This document shows, one piece after another, positions 17,640 to 26,671 of a DNA stretch of 49,254 nucleotides. Made by a program: the position numbers and the translations under genes. The stretch comes from Clostridia bacterium (GTDB lineage: Bacteria > Bacillota > Clostridia > Christensenellales > UBA1242): assembly GCA_017452165.1 (NCBI GenBank), contig JAFTMY010000037.1:1-49254 (forward strand). The letters are read 5' to 3'. How positions within the stretch are numbered: the first letter of the stretch is position 1; every line of letters starts with the position of its first letter. The notes beneath the pieces are model-generated. The model made no database searches. It was not told the origin of the DNA and saw only the letters and a program-made list of their open reading frames with translations.

Positions 17640-19442
17640 ATGCATTTTATGCAATCTATTAAAATGGCTTGTAAATCACTTTGGACTAATAAAATTAGAA
17701 GTTTTTTAACAATGCTAGGCATCATAATTGGCGTATTTTCAATTTCTTTGCTTATTACCGTAACTCAAAGTTTTTCAAATGTAATTATTTCATCTATTAG
17801 GACAAAAAGTACACTTTCTATTATGCTTAATATTTCAGATAAACTTACAAATAAAAATGCTAATAATATTATTTCTAATGTTCAACCTAAAGATAAAAAT
17901 GTAAATGATTATTTTGATTATACCTTAATTTCTGCTACAACTTCTCTTGTTGCAAATGATTCTTTAGAGTGCTTTGATGGTGATATGATTGCAGATTTTT
18001 TAACTGCTGATAGAATTTATACAATGGAAGATTTTGAAAATTATGATTCTATGACACCTGAAGAGCAGGCGATAGTTAAACTTTTACTTATGAAAAAGAA
18101 GGGTTCATTAAAGGCTAATGTTTATGATATTGATGAAAAATTTAGAGATATTTACGATTTTAAATATCAAGGTGACTATTTAAGTGGTTCAAATGATATT
18201 TTAGTTGATAGAATTTTTATTGATACTTATTTTGGAACAAATGTTTCAAATGAAGAAGCAGTTGGTAGAGTGATTACTCTTGGTGTAACAAATTATACAA
18301 ATATAAAATTAATATATAAAGAACCTTTAAAAGAATTTAAAATCAATTCAATAATGAGTATGATTACTAAAGAATACGAAGTTGAAACAGGTAAAGATTT
18401 AGATGGTAATCCTATTAAAAATAAAGTAAGTTTAAGTATTTTAAATAACGAAGATGGAACAAATTATACTTATACAGAAGTTCAAAATGAAGATGGCTCA
18501 AAATCTTATGAATTATCTATAAATGTTGATATTATAAAGTATTTTACAAATGATGATTTAAAAGAGTTGTTTAATGAAAAATCAAAAGAACCACAATATG
18601 CTCATTTATTTAAAGATTCTGAAATGTTTTTAAAAGATATTTATGAAAAAGATGATACAAAAGAATTTAAGATTGTAGGAGTTGTTGATGATTCTAATAA
18701 TAGTCTTATAACAGATGTGTTTAAGGTTCAAGAACTAGATAAAAAAGAGGGTAGTTCAAGTGAAGAAAAAGAATCTGTGGTAAACACTTTTATGAAAAAT
18801 ATGAATTCTTCGAGGGGAAATTGTTATTTGCTTCTTGATGATTCAAATGCTAAGTGTCTTTATCAAGATAAAGAACTTACTAAAGATAAAACTATTGTTT
18901 CTCTTGCTTATTTTAAGTATAAAAGTGAAGATGTTATGGCTTCTAGCACAGCAAACTTAATTGTTTCTTTTGTAACTTCTGGTTATGGGTTTATGTCTGA
19001 GTTTGTTTTAGTTTCATTTAACACAGTGGCTAATATTGTTTCAAATATTATGGAAATTTTAACCGTTCTTTTATTGGTTATTTCTTTTGTTTCTCTTTTA
19101 GTTGGTGGAATTGGTATTATGAATATTATGCTTGTTTCAGTTTCAGAAAGAACTAAGGAAATTGGTATTAGAAAGGCAATAGGTGCTAGAAAATCAAATA
19201 TTTTAATTCAATTTTTGATTGAATCATTATTTATTTCATTGGTTGGTTGTGTTTTTGGTTTGATATTCTCAGGAATTGGAATTTTAATAATTTCAAGCAT
19301 TGTAGAGTTTACTCTTATTATGCCACTTTGGGTTATTTTAATGAGTGTAGGTTTTTGCTTGTTTATTGGTCTTGCTTTTGGAATGTTTCCAGCAATTAAG
19401 GCAAGTAATATGCAACCTATTGATGCTCTTAGAAGAGAATAG
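17640..19442 (+). CDS. MacB-family ABC transporter permease (FtsX-like)
   Basis: 600 residues with AGGAGGAG before the ATG. The N-terminal span is about residues 20-42 (SFLTMLGIIIGVFSISLLIT). A large extracytoplasmic domain, about 45-455, follows, with MacB_PCD-like character. Three C-terminal spans carry the hallmark GIGIMNIMLVSVSERTKEIG, IRKAIGARKSNILIQFLIES and FPAIKASNMQPIDALRRE. Four spans with this topology are diagnostic of the MacB/LolC class. The external domain is around 400 residues, larger than usual. It is rich in Asp, Lys and Ser, with low-complexity stretches. No HlyD-like partner gene is adjacent. The operon ends at the hairpin at 19454. Confidence 0.93.
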   Translation: MHFMQSIKMACKSLWTNKIRSFLTMLGIIIGVFSISLLITVTQSFSNVIISSIRTKSTLSIMLNISDKLTNKNANNIISNVQPKDKNVNDYFDYTLISATTSLVANDSLECFDGDMIADFLTADRIYTMEDFENYDSMTPEEQAIVKLLLMKKKGSLKANVYDIDEKFRDIYDFKYQGDYLSGSNDILVDRIFIDTYFGTNVSNEEAVGRVITLGVTNYTNIKLIYKEPLKEFKINSIMSMITKEYEVETGKDLDGNPIKNKVSLSILNNEDGTNYTYTEVQNEDGSKSYELSINVDIIKYFTNDDLKELFNEKSKEPQYAHLFKDSEMFLKDIYEKDDTKEFKIVGVVDDSNNSLITDVFKVQELDKKEGSSSEEKESVVNTFMKNMNSSRGNCYLLLDDSNAKCLYQDKELTKDKTIVSLAYFKYKSEDVMASSTANLIVSFVTSGYGFMSEFVLVSFNTVANIVSNIMEILTVLLLVISFVSLLVGGIGIMNIMLVSVSERTKEIGIRKAIGARKSNILIQFLIESLFISLVGCVFGLIFSGIGILIISSIVEFTLIMPLWVILMSVGFCLFIGLAFGMFPAIKASNMQPIDALRRE

Positions 19443-19453
19443 TTTGATGTATC

Positions 19454-19488
19454 GGAATAATAAAAAGTTGTTTTATTATTCCTTTTTC
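19454..19488 (+). terminator. Terminator of the MacB operon
   Basis: GGAATAATAAAA (19454-19465) and TTTTATTATTCC (19471-19482) form a perfect 12-bp stem with a 5-nt loop and a T5 tail. Confidence 0.92.
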
Positions 19489-19532
19489 ATCTATTTTTAG
19501 ATAATATGTAAAAGTTTATAGGTGGTAAATTT

Positions 19533-20171
19533 ATGGAAGTTGTTGTTGAACTTGGAATTTTACTTGATGGTGATTTAGATTACTATCAGGATTTGCTTGA
19601 AAAAGCAGGTGCTGAAAATGAATTTAATTGTGAAACTCATGATAGATACTGGACTAATAAAACTTATGATGAACTCTCAAAAATGACTGAAAATCAAATA
19701 AAAATGTCTTGTATTAGAGTGCGTGATTGTAATGGGATTGGTGGAACAAAATTAAAACCTAAAAAAGGTGGTTTATTTAAAAAAGTTATCTATGATGTAG
19801 ATAATTTATTTTTGTATGACAACACAAGAAAAAAACGTGAAAAAATGGATAAAAAACAGTGGAAAGAATTGGTTTCAGTTATTGAAAATAATGGTTGGTA
19901 CGAAATTTTCGATACTTTTAAAACAGATTTTCAATATGTAATTGGAGATATGAAAAGTAGAATTCAACTTCAAGAAATTGACAATATTGGACTTGTTTTA
20001 TATTATGATAATCCAGATTATTATACGATGCCAGCAGACCTTCAATGGAAGTCTTTGGTAGATGAACTTAATTCTTATGGTTTTAATTTAAGACATGATG
20101 AGCAAGGAATTGATAAACTTAGAACATTGCTTCTAGGCTATGATTGTTATAGTTATAACCAAAATGGTTAA
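19533..20171 (+). CDS. Hypothetical protein, possibly CYTH-like
   Basis: 212 soluble residues behind AGGTGG. The layout suggests the CYTH (adenylyl cyclase IV/thiamine triphosphatase) fold: an N-terminal strand VVVELGILLDG, then NCETHDRYWTNK (compare the D-x-Y of CYTH proteins), MSCIRVRDCNG (compare the L/I-R-x-R strand), a middle basic region, and SRIQLQEIDNIGLVLYYDNP followed by a helix. The classical ExExK signature is not clean, so catalytic activity on polyphosphate substrates is doubtful. It lies upstream of uvrB, with a 64-bp gap containing its own -10-like sequence. There is no functional link to repair in the sequence. Confidence 0.6.
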   Translation: MEVVVELGILLDGDLDYYQDLLEKAGAENEFNCETHDRYWTNKTYDELSKMTENQIKMSCIRVRDCNGIGGTKLKPKKGGLFKKVIYDVDNLFLYDNTRKKREKMDKKQWKELVSVIENNGWYEIFDTFKTDFQYVIGDMKSRIQLQEIDNIGLVLYYDNPDYYTMPADLQWKSLVDELNSYGFNLRHDEQGIDKLRTLLLGYDCYSYNQNG

Positions 20172-20235
20172 AATTTCTAAAATAATGTTAAAAATTATAT
20201 AAATATGATAAAATAGATATACTAGGAAAATTTTT

Positions 20236-22284
20236 ATGAGTAATAGTGATAAAAAATTTGAGTTGGTGTCAAAATATGCACCTACAGGCGATCAACCTCA
20301 AGCAATTGAAAGTTTGGTTGAAGGGTTAAATGATGGGCTTAGAACACAGGTTTTGCTAGGTGTAACAGGCAGTGGCAAAACTTTTACTATGGCAAATATT
20401 ATTGAGAAAGTTCAAAGACCAACACTTGTTATTGCTCATAATAAAACTCTTGCTGCTCAACTTTGCAATGAGTTTAGAGAGTTTTTTCCCAATAATGCAG
20501 TTAATTATTTTGTTTCTTACTATGATTATTATCAGCCAGAAGCATATATTGTAAGTTCTGACACATACATTGAAAAAGACCTAAGTATTAATGATGAAAT
20601 TGATAAACTTAGACACTCGGCGACTTGTTCGCTATTTGAAAGACGAGATGTAATTATTGTTGCGTCTGTTTCATGTATCTATGGTTTAGGTGAACCTAGC
20701 GAGTATCATAAAATGGCAATATCACTTAGACCTCAAATGGAAATTTCGAGAGATAAAGTTATTGAAAAATTAGTTGAAAATCAATATAAGAGAAATGATA
20801 TTGATTTTGTGCGTGGAACTTTTAGGGTTCAAGGAGATACACTTGAAATTTTCCCAGCAAACTCAAGTGAATACTCGGTTAGAGTTGAATTTTGGGGTGA
20901 TGAAATCGATAGAATTTGTGAAATTGAAGCAGTTTCAGGGCATGTTGTTTCAACGCTTGAGCATATTGCAATTTATCCTGCATCTCACTATGCTGTTGGT
21001 AGTGAAAAAATGGAAAATTGCCTTAAAAATATTGAGAAAGATATGATAAGTGAAGTTGCTGAAATGGAAGCAAAAGGCAAGATTTTAGAGGCAGAACGAT
21101 TAAAACAACGAACAAGTTATGATATTGAAATGATGCGAGAAATTGGATATTGTAACGGAATTGAAAATTACTCGAGATATTTTGATGGTAGAAATCCAGG
21201 AGAAACACCATATACTCTTATGGATTATTTTCCTGACGATTTTTTAGTTTTAATTGATGAAAGTCATATGACTCTTCCACAAATTCATGCTATGTATAAT
21301 GGAGATAGGTCAAGAAAAAATGCTTTAGTTGAATATGGTTTTAGACTTAAATCTGCTTATGATAATAGACCACTTAAATTTGAAGAATTTGAATCAAAAT
21401 TTCATCAACTAATTTGTGTATCGGCAACTCCTGCAAGTTATGAAATGGAACAACAAGACAATATTGCTGAGCAAATTATTAGACCAACGGGTTTAGTAGA
21501 CCCTGAAGTTGTGGTAAAACCTGTAAAAAATCAAGTTGATGACCTTATAGATGAACTTTATAAGACTATTGAAAGTGGTGGAAGATGTTTAGTTACAACG
21601 CTAACTAAGAAAATGGCTGAAGAATTATCTAAGTATTTGACTGAAAAAGGAATAAAAACAACATATCTTCACTCTGAAATAAAAGCAATGGATAGAATTA
21701 CTGTTATTAATAAACTTAGAAGTGGTGAAAGTGATGTAATAGTTGGTATAAATCTTTTAAGAGAGGGTTTAGATTTGCCAGAGGTTAAACTCGTTGCTAT
21801 TCTTGATGCAGATAAAGAAGGTTTTTTGCGTAGCACTGGTGCGCTTATTCAAACTATTGGTAGAGCAGCGAGAAATGCTGAGGGTAGGGTTGTAATGTAT
21901 GCAGATGTTATGACTGATAGTTTAAAAAGGGCAATAGATGAAACTAATAGAAGAAGAGAAATTCAAATTGCTTATAATAAAGAGAATAACATTATACCTA
22001 AAACAATTATTAAAGATATAAAAAATACTTTAAAAATTACTAATAAAGAAAATGCAAACGATAAACTTAGACCAGAGGATATAACCAAAAAGATAGAGAG
22101 TTTGACTGCACTTATGAATGTTGCTGTGAAATCATTAGACTTTGAAAAGGCAATTGTGCTTAGAGATGAGATTGCTAATCTTAAAGCAAAACAAGAGGGA
22201 AAAATTATAAAAAGAGAAGAAAAAATTGAAAAAGTTAGAGAAAAAGTTTATGAGAGAACTAGAAAGTCTAGTAAAAGTAAATAA
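20236..22284 (+). CDS. uvrB: Excinuclease ABC subunit B
   Basis: 682 residues, normal length. UvrB is the damage-verifying helicase of nucleotide excision repair. Visible features are Walker [16 protein letters not shown] (about 40-54), the beta-hairpin segment [11 protein letters not shown] (about 95-105), the DESH box near 341, motif SATPAS, the helicase region [36 protein letters not shown] and a C-terminal UVR motif ([20 protein letters not shown], about 620-655) for UvrA/UvrC contact. It is followed by uvrA after 73 bp, the common uvrBA order. The ATG follows AGGAAAA. No GAAC-N4-GTTC-type LexA box is seen upstream, so SOS control is not evident. Confidence 0.98.
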   Translation: MSNSDKKFELVSKYAPTGDQPQAIESLVEGLNDGLRTQVLLGVTGSGKTFTMANIIEKVQRPTLVIAHNKTLAAQLCNEFREFFPNNAVNYFVSYYDYYQPEAYIVSSDTYIEKDLSINDEIDKLRHSATCSLFERRDVIIVASVSCIYGLGEPSEYHKMAISLRPQMEISRDKVIEKLVENQYKRNDIDFVRGTFRVQGDTLEIFPANSSEYSVRVEFWGDEIDRICEIEAVSGHVVSTLEHIAIYPASHYAVGSEKMENCLKNIEKDMISEVAEMEAKGKILEAERLKQRTSYDIEMMREIGYCNGIENYSRYFDGRNPGETPYTLMDYFPDDFLVLIDESHMTLPQIHAMYNGDRSRKNALVEYGFRLKSAYDNRPLKFEEFESKFHQLICVSATPASYEMEQQDNIAEQIIRPTGLVDPEVVVKPVKNQVDDLIDELYKTIESGGRCLVTTLTKKMAEELSKYLTEKGIKTTYLHSEIKAMDRITVINKLRSGESDVIVGINLLREGLDLPEVKLVAILDADKEGFLRSTGALIQTIGRAARNAEGRVVMYADVMTDSLKRAIDETNRRREIQIAYNKENNIIPKTIIKDIKNTLKITNKENANDKLRPEDITKKIESLTALMNVAVKSLDFEKAIVLRDEIANLKAKQEGKIIKREEKIEKVREKVYERTRKSSKSK

Positions 22285-22357
22285 TTAATCTAACCTATAT
22301 AAATGCTTATAAAATAAGGTGTTATGAGTGACATAATACTATAAATTAGAGGTTAAA

Positions 22358-25156
22358 ATGGACGATTTTATAAAAATTATTGGAGCAAGAGAAAATAACT
22401 TAAAAAATGTAAGTTTAACAATACCTAGAAATAAACTTGTAGTCTTTACTGGACTATCAGGAAGTGGTAAAAGTAGCCTTGCATTTGATACAATATTTGC
22501 AGAAGGACAAAGAAGATATATGGAGTCTTTGTCTTCTTATGCAAGACAATTTTTAGGACAAATGAAAAAACCTGATGTTGACCAAATTGATGGATTATCT
22601 CCTGCAATTGCTATTGACCAAAAGACAACTTCTTCAAATCCTAGGTCAACAGTTGCGACAGTAACTGAAATTTATGACTATTTAAGACTTTTATTTGCTA
22701 ATATTGGTGTTCCTACTTGTATACATTGTGGAAAACCTATAAATGCTCTTTCAGTTGATCAAATAGTTAGACTTGTTATGGACTGTGAAGAAGGGACAAA
22801 ATTAATGATTATTGCTCCTGTTATTCGTGGAAAAAAGGGAGAATACAGAGAATTATTTGAAGATTTTAGAAAAAAAGGATTTGTTAGAGTTAAAGTTGAT
22901 GGCGAAGTAAAAACTCTTGATGAGGAAATAATTTTAGAAAAAAATAAAAAACATAATATATCAGTTGTTATTGATAGATTGAAAAATTCAGAATCTATAA
23001 AGGTGCGTCTTGGTGAGAGTATTGAGACGGCTTTAAAAATTGCTAATGGGCTTGTAATTGTAGATTTTAACGGCAATGAGGTGCTTTACTCAAATAAACA
23101 TAGTTGCCCTGATTGTGCATTTTCTTTTGATGAAATTTCATCAAGATTATTCAGTTTTAACACACCAATAGGTGCTTGCCCTGACTGCTCAGGTCTTGGA
23201 ACTAAAAATACAATTGAAGAAGATTTGATTGTTAAAAATTGGGATTTATCGTTAGAAGATGGTGCTATTTCACAACTTGGCTGGGGTGATTATGGTTTTG
23301 GTGGTATGGTTTTTAGGACAATATCTGAAAAATTTAATTTTAGATTAGATACACCACTAAAAGATATACCTAGAGAAGCACTTGATATGCTGTTTTATGG
23401 TTCAAATGGCGAAAAACTTGACTATGTAACAAAATACTATGATACTTGGTCAGGAAAATTTAATGGAATTATACCAAATTTATATAAAAGATACGAAACA
23501 GCAGGAAATTTCACTAAAAGTGAGATTGAAAAGTATATGGTTACAAAACCATGTAAAACTTGTCAAGGAAAAAGACTAAATCCTCAGGCACTTGCTGTTA
23601 AAATTGATGGAAAATCAATTATAGATGTAACTGACCTAAATGTGCTAAAAATCAAGGATTGGATAGAAAATTTAAAACTTTCTGAGAAGGAAAAGGCAAT
23701 ATCAAATAGTATTTTTAAAGAAATTAATGCAAGAGTTCAATTTTTAATCAATGTTGGACTTGATTATTTGACACTTTCACGAACGGCAAGCACACTTTCT
23801 GGTGGTGAAGCGCAAAGAATTAGACTTGCAAGTCAGATAGGCAGTGGACTTATGGGTGTTTTATATGTTTTAGATGAACCAAGCATTGGTCTTCATGCAA
23901 GAGATACTAATAAATTAATTGCAACCCTTAAGCATCTTAGAGATTTAGGTAATAGTGTAATTGTTGTTGAACATGATGAAGATACAATACGCTCAGCAGA
24001 TGTTGTTGTAGATGTTGGACAGAAGGCTGGAGTTCATGGTGGAGAAGTGGTAGCAGTCGGTTCTCCTAAGGAAATTGCAAAAAATAAAGAATCTTTAACA
24101 GGTGCATATTTGAGTGGGGAAAGAAAGATACTTGTGCCAGAAAATCGAAGAGTTATGTCAGACAAAATACTTGAAATTATCGGGGCTAAGCAGAATAATT
24201 TAAAAAATATCAATGTTAAAATACCACTTGGATTATTCGTTGCTGTAACCGGTGTTTCGGGTAGTGGAAAGTCAAGTTTAATCAATGAAATCCTTTATCC
24301 GGCACTTGCAAACAAAATTAATAAATCTTATTTGCCAGAGGGAAAATATGACGAAATAAAAGGTGTAGAACACTTAGATAAAATAGTTGTAATTGACCAA
24401 AGTCCAATTGGTAGAACTCCAAGAAGTAATGCTGTAACTTATACAGGAGTATTCTCTGCCATTAGAGAACTTTTTGCAAGTGTTCCTGAAGCAAAAGCAA
24501 AAGGTTATAGCGCAGGTCGATTTAGTTTCAATGTAAAAGGTGGTAGATGTGAAACTTGCTCGGGTGATGGTGTGCTTAAAATTGAAATGCACTTTTTACC
24601 TGATGTTTATGTTACTTGTGATGAATGTAAGGGTAAAAGATATAATAGTAACACCTTAGAAGTAAAATATAAGGGTAAAACTATCAGTGATGTTTTAAAT
24701 ATGACAGTTGAAGATGCTTTAGAATTTTTCTATAACTTGCCAAGTATTAGAAATAAACTTCAAACACTTTATGATGTGGGGCTTGGATATATTACGCTTG
24801 GTCAGCCAGCAACAACACTTTCTGGTGGGGAAGCACAAAGAGTAAAACTTGCAACAGAATTGTCAAAAAGACCAACTGGTAAAACAATTTATATTTTAGA
24901 TGAACCTACAACAGGTCTTCATTCATACGATATAGAAAAACTTGTTTCAATACTTCAAAGACTTGCTACTGGTGGCAATAGTGTTGTTGTTATTGAACAC
25001 AACCTTGATTTAATCAAGGTTGCCGATTATATTATCGACATTGGCCCTGAGGGTGGAGATAATGGTGGAACTATTGTTGCTACTGGAACTCCTGAAGAGA
25101 TTTCTAAAATTAATAAGTCTTATACAGGTAATGCCTTGAAACCTTATTTGAAATAA
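22358..25156 (+). CDS. uvrA: Excinuclease ABC subunit A
   Basis: 932 residues, normal length. UvrA is the damage-sensing dimeric ABC ATPase of nucleotide excision repair. The first half has Walker A TGLSGSGKSSLAFD (about 29-42), CIHCG near 122, a zinc module CPDC...CPDC (about 249-278) and signature LSGGEAQRIRLASQIGSGL (about 481). The second half has Walker A GVSGSGKSSL (about 631), the zinc finger CETCSGDG...CDECKGKRYN (about 730-760), signature LSGGEAQRVKLATELSKR (about 821) and the final ILDEPTTGLHSYD Walker B. The ATG follows AGAGGTT. It is probably co-transcribed with uvrB. uvrC is not in the window. Confidence 0.98.
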   Translation: MDDFIKIIGARENNLKNVSLTIPRNKLVVFTGLSGSGKSSLAFDTIFAEGQRRYMESLSSYARQFLGQMKKPDVDQIDGLSPAIAIDQKTTSSNPRSTVATVTEIYDYLRLLFANIGVPTCIHCGKPINALSVDQIVRLVMDCEEGTKLMIIAPVIRGKKGEYRELFEDFRKKGFVRVKVDGEVKTLDEEIILEKNKKHNISVVIDRLKNSESIKVRLGESIETALKIANGLVIVDFNGNEVLYSNKHSCPDCAFSFDEISSRLFSFNTPIGACPDCSGLGTKNTIEEDLIVKNWDLSLEDGAISQLGWGDYGFGGMVFRTISEKFNFRLDTPLKDIPREALDMLFYGSNGEKLDYVTKYYDTWSGKFNGIIPNLYKRYETAGNFTKSEIEKYMVTKPCKTCQGKRLNPQALAVKIDGKSIIDVTDLNVLKIKDWIENLKLSEKEKAISNSIFKEINARVQFLINVGLDYLTLSRTASTLSGGEAQRIRLASQIGSGLMGVLYVLDEPSIGLHARDTNKLIATLKHLRDLGNSVIVVEHDEDTIRSADVVVDVGQKAGVHGGEVVAVGSPKEIAKNKESLTGAYLSGERKILVPENRRVMSDKILEIIGAKQNNLKNINVKIPLGLFVAVTGVSGSGKSSLINEILYPALANKINKSYLPEGKYDEIKGVEHLDKIVVIDQSPIGRTPRSNAVTYTGVFSAIRELFASVPEAKAKGYSAGRFSFNVKGGRCETCSGDGVLKIEMHFLPDVYVTCDECKGKRYNSNTLEVKYKGKTISDVLNMTVEDALEFFYNLPSIRNKLQTLYDVGLGYITLGQPATTLSGGEAQRVKLATELSKRPTGKTIYILDEPTTGLHSYDIEKLVSILQRLATGGNSVVVIEHNLDLIKVADYIIDIGPEGGDNGGTIVATGTPEEISKINKSYTGNALKPYLK

Positions 25157-25191
25157 ATTATGAAAATAATTAGTTAATAAATAAAAAATAA

Positions 25192-25233
25192 ATGAAATTA
25201 TCACTATTTTAGTCTTAATTTCATCTTTTATTG
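25192..25233 (+). terminator. Probable terminator after uvrA
   Basis: ATGAAATTA (25192-25200) pairs with TAATTTCAT (25216-25224), with a 15-nt AT-rich loop and a CTTTTATT tail. The stem is weak. Confidence 0.55.
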
Positions 25234-25264
25234 ATTAAATTTATAAATTAATTTATTAAAAACA

Positions 25265-25293
25265 TTGAATTGTTAAAAATAATGTGATATAAT
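25265..25293 (+). promoter_or_regulatory. Promoter of the gene at 25336
   Basis: TTGAAT at 25265-25270, a 17-bp spacer and TATAAT at 25288-25293, with an upstream TG. GGGGG precedes the ATG. Confidence 0.85.
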
Positions 25294-25335
25294 ATACACA
25301 AATATGTTTAAAAGTTTCTAATAGGGGGCTTTGTT

Positions 25336-26376
25336 ATGAAAAGATTTATATTATTTATTCTTACCATTGCATTACTTGGTGGCATTGGTTATACTGGCTA
25401 TGTAATTTTTAGTTCAAAAAATATTTCTAAGGTTGAAATTGAGGGTAATGTTCAAACAATTTATTTGTTAAATGAAACTGATACTCCTGATTTTCAAGAT
25501 GCAAAACTTAAAATCACTTACAAAAGTGGCGATGTAAAATATCTTGATATGGCAACAATTGGTGAAAAAATCACTGTTGACAACTTTACAACATCACTTG
25601 AAGCAAGTGAAACTATGAAAATTACATATAAATCACAACTTATTACTATTGATTATAAGGTTATTAAATCTGGACTTTATTATATGAGTTTTAAAGAATC
25701 AACAACTTCAACTGGAAGCAAATCTACTCAAAGATATACTATTTCTAAAACTCAAAATTTTTATAATTTAGGTGAAGATGGTGTTTTAAAATATTATCAT
25801 TATGATGGAAATAAAGGTAAGTGGTTTTTGTATGATGGAAAATATTTAAAAAATTATAAGTATGAAATAGTAAATGATAAGGTTAATATTTATCTTGGTA
25901 GTGATAAACCATCTTATGGTCTTCAAGCAGAAGCAGTTAATGGTGAAATTGTTGTAACTTCAACAAATTACTTATATGATGGTGAGTTCCAAACTGGTAA
26001 AAATGTCTTTGGTTTTACTCAATATCAAATGAAAGATAATATAGAAATTACTTCAGCAAAACTTTATAGTGATAACTTTATTACTAATACAGATGTGTCT
26101 TCAGAAGAATATTTATCTTTCGTAGCAGGTGATAATTTAGACACTTCAAGTAATAGATTATACATAAAAGTTAACTATTCAAGTCCATTAATTTATACTG
26201 CGTCAGCATCAAATCCTACTCAAATGATTAATATGCTTGGCGAGGTTTATGTTGTTTTAGATAATTCTATGACAAATAATACACTTATGACAGCACTTGT
26301 TCGTCCTTATATTTCTACTTGTTATGTGTATTATGAGACTTGGACATTACCATTTAGTTACATTGTAGTTCCATAA
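25336..26376 (+). CDS. Membrane-anchored extracytoplasmic beta-rich protein
   Basis: 346 residues. The N-terminal KRFILFILTIALLGGIGYTG YVIF segment (residues 2-25) is a signal anchor without a lipobox. Residues about 30-115 look like an Ig-like fold of the bacterial surface kind (KVEIEGNVQTIYLLNETD, AKLKITYKSGDVKYLDM). The remainder alternates strands rich in Tyr, Asn and Thr (YYHYDGNKGKWFLYDGKYLK, YGLQAEAVNGEIVVTSTNYL). I cannot assign a named family. It has its own promoter and terminator, immediately before the exporter/Ig-lipoprotein operon, and the shared Ig-like character suggests a related envelope role. Confidence 0.75.
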   Translation: MKRFILFILTIALLGGIGYTGYVIFSSKNISKVEIEGNVQTIYLLNETDTPDFQDAKLKITYKSGDVKYLDMATIGEKITVDNFTTSLEASETMKITYKSQLITIDYKVIKSGLYYMSFKESTTSTGSKSTQRYTISKTQNFYNLGEDGVLKYYHYDGNKGKWFLYDGKYLKNYKYEIVNDKVNIYLGSDKPSYGLQAEAVNGEIVVTSTNYLYDGEFQTGKNVFGFTQYQMKDNIEITSAKLYSDNFITNTDVSSEEYLSFVAGDNLDTSSNRLYIKVNYSSPLIYTASASNPTQMINMLGEVYVVLDNSMTNNTLMTALVRPYISTCYVYYETWTLPFSYIVVP

Positions 26377-26400
26377 TTTTGTGGTTAATATAAAAGCAAC

Positions 26401-26440
26401 AAGAGTATGTTAAATTCAATATAAACATACTCTTTTTTTT
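26401..26440 (+). terminator. Terminator after the anchored beta-rich protein
   Basis: AAGAGTATGTT (26401-26411) and AACATACTCTT (26424-26434) form an 11-bp stem, followed by a T-run. Confidence 0.92.
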
Positions 26441-26487
26441 GTGATAAAATTTAAAGAATTGGGTTGTTTTATAACTTAAATAAAAAT

Positions 26488-26507
26488 TTTAACTATATAT
26501 AGTTAAA
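26488..26507. repeat. Perfect 20-bp palindrome upstream of the exporter operon
   Basis: TTTAACTATATATAGTTAAA reads identically on both strands. It lies about 105 bp upstream of the operon's -35 box in an otherwise featureless AT-rich gap (26441-26610). It could be an operator or chance in AT-rich DNA. Confidence 0.45.
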
Positions 26508-26610
26508 TTATTAAAGAAGAATAAAAATAAATTGTGTGCAGATACTAAATAAAAAAAATAGTTATTAATAAAAATAATTCGACAAAATTATATAAAATTA
26601 AGCATTATTG

Positions 26611-26639
26611 TTGCAATTGATACTGATTTGTATTATAAT
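26611..26639 (+). promoter_or_regulatory. Promoter of the exporter/Ig-lipoprotein operon
   Basis: TTGCAA at 26611-26616, a 17-bp spacer and TATAAT at 26634-26639. No other terminator or promoter is evident until 36018, so five genes appear to be one transcript. Confidence 0.8.
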
Positions 26640-26671
26640 ATCTATACTATATTTGTTTTAGGAAGTAAAAA

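Noticed and set aside
22320-22340. Imperfect palindrome TGTTATG-agtga-CATAATA upstream of uvrA as an SOS box
   Set aside because: It does not match the GAAC-N4-GTTC Gram-positive LexA pattern and has a mismatch. Chance in AT-rich DNA is likely.
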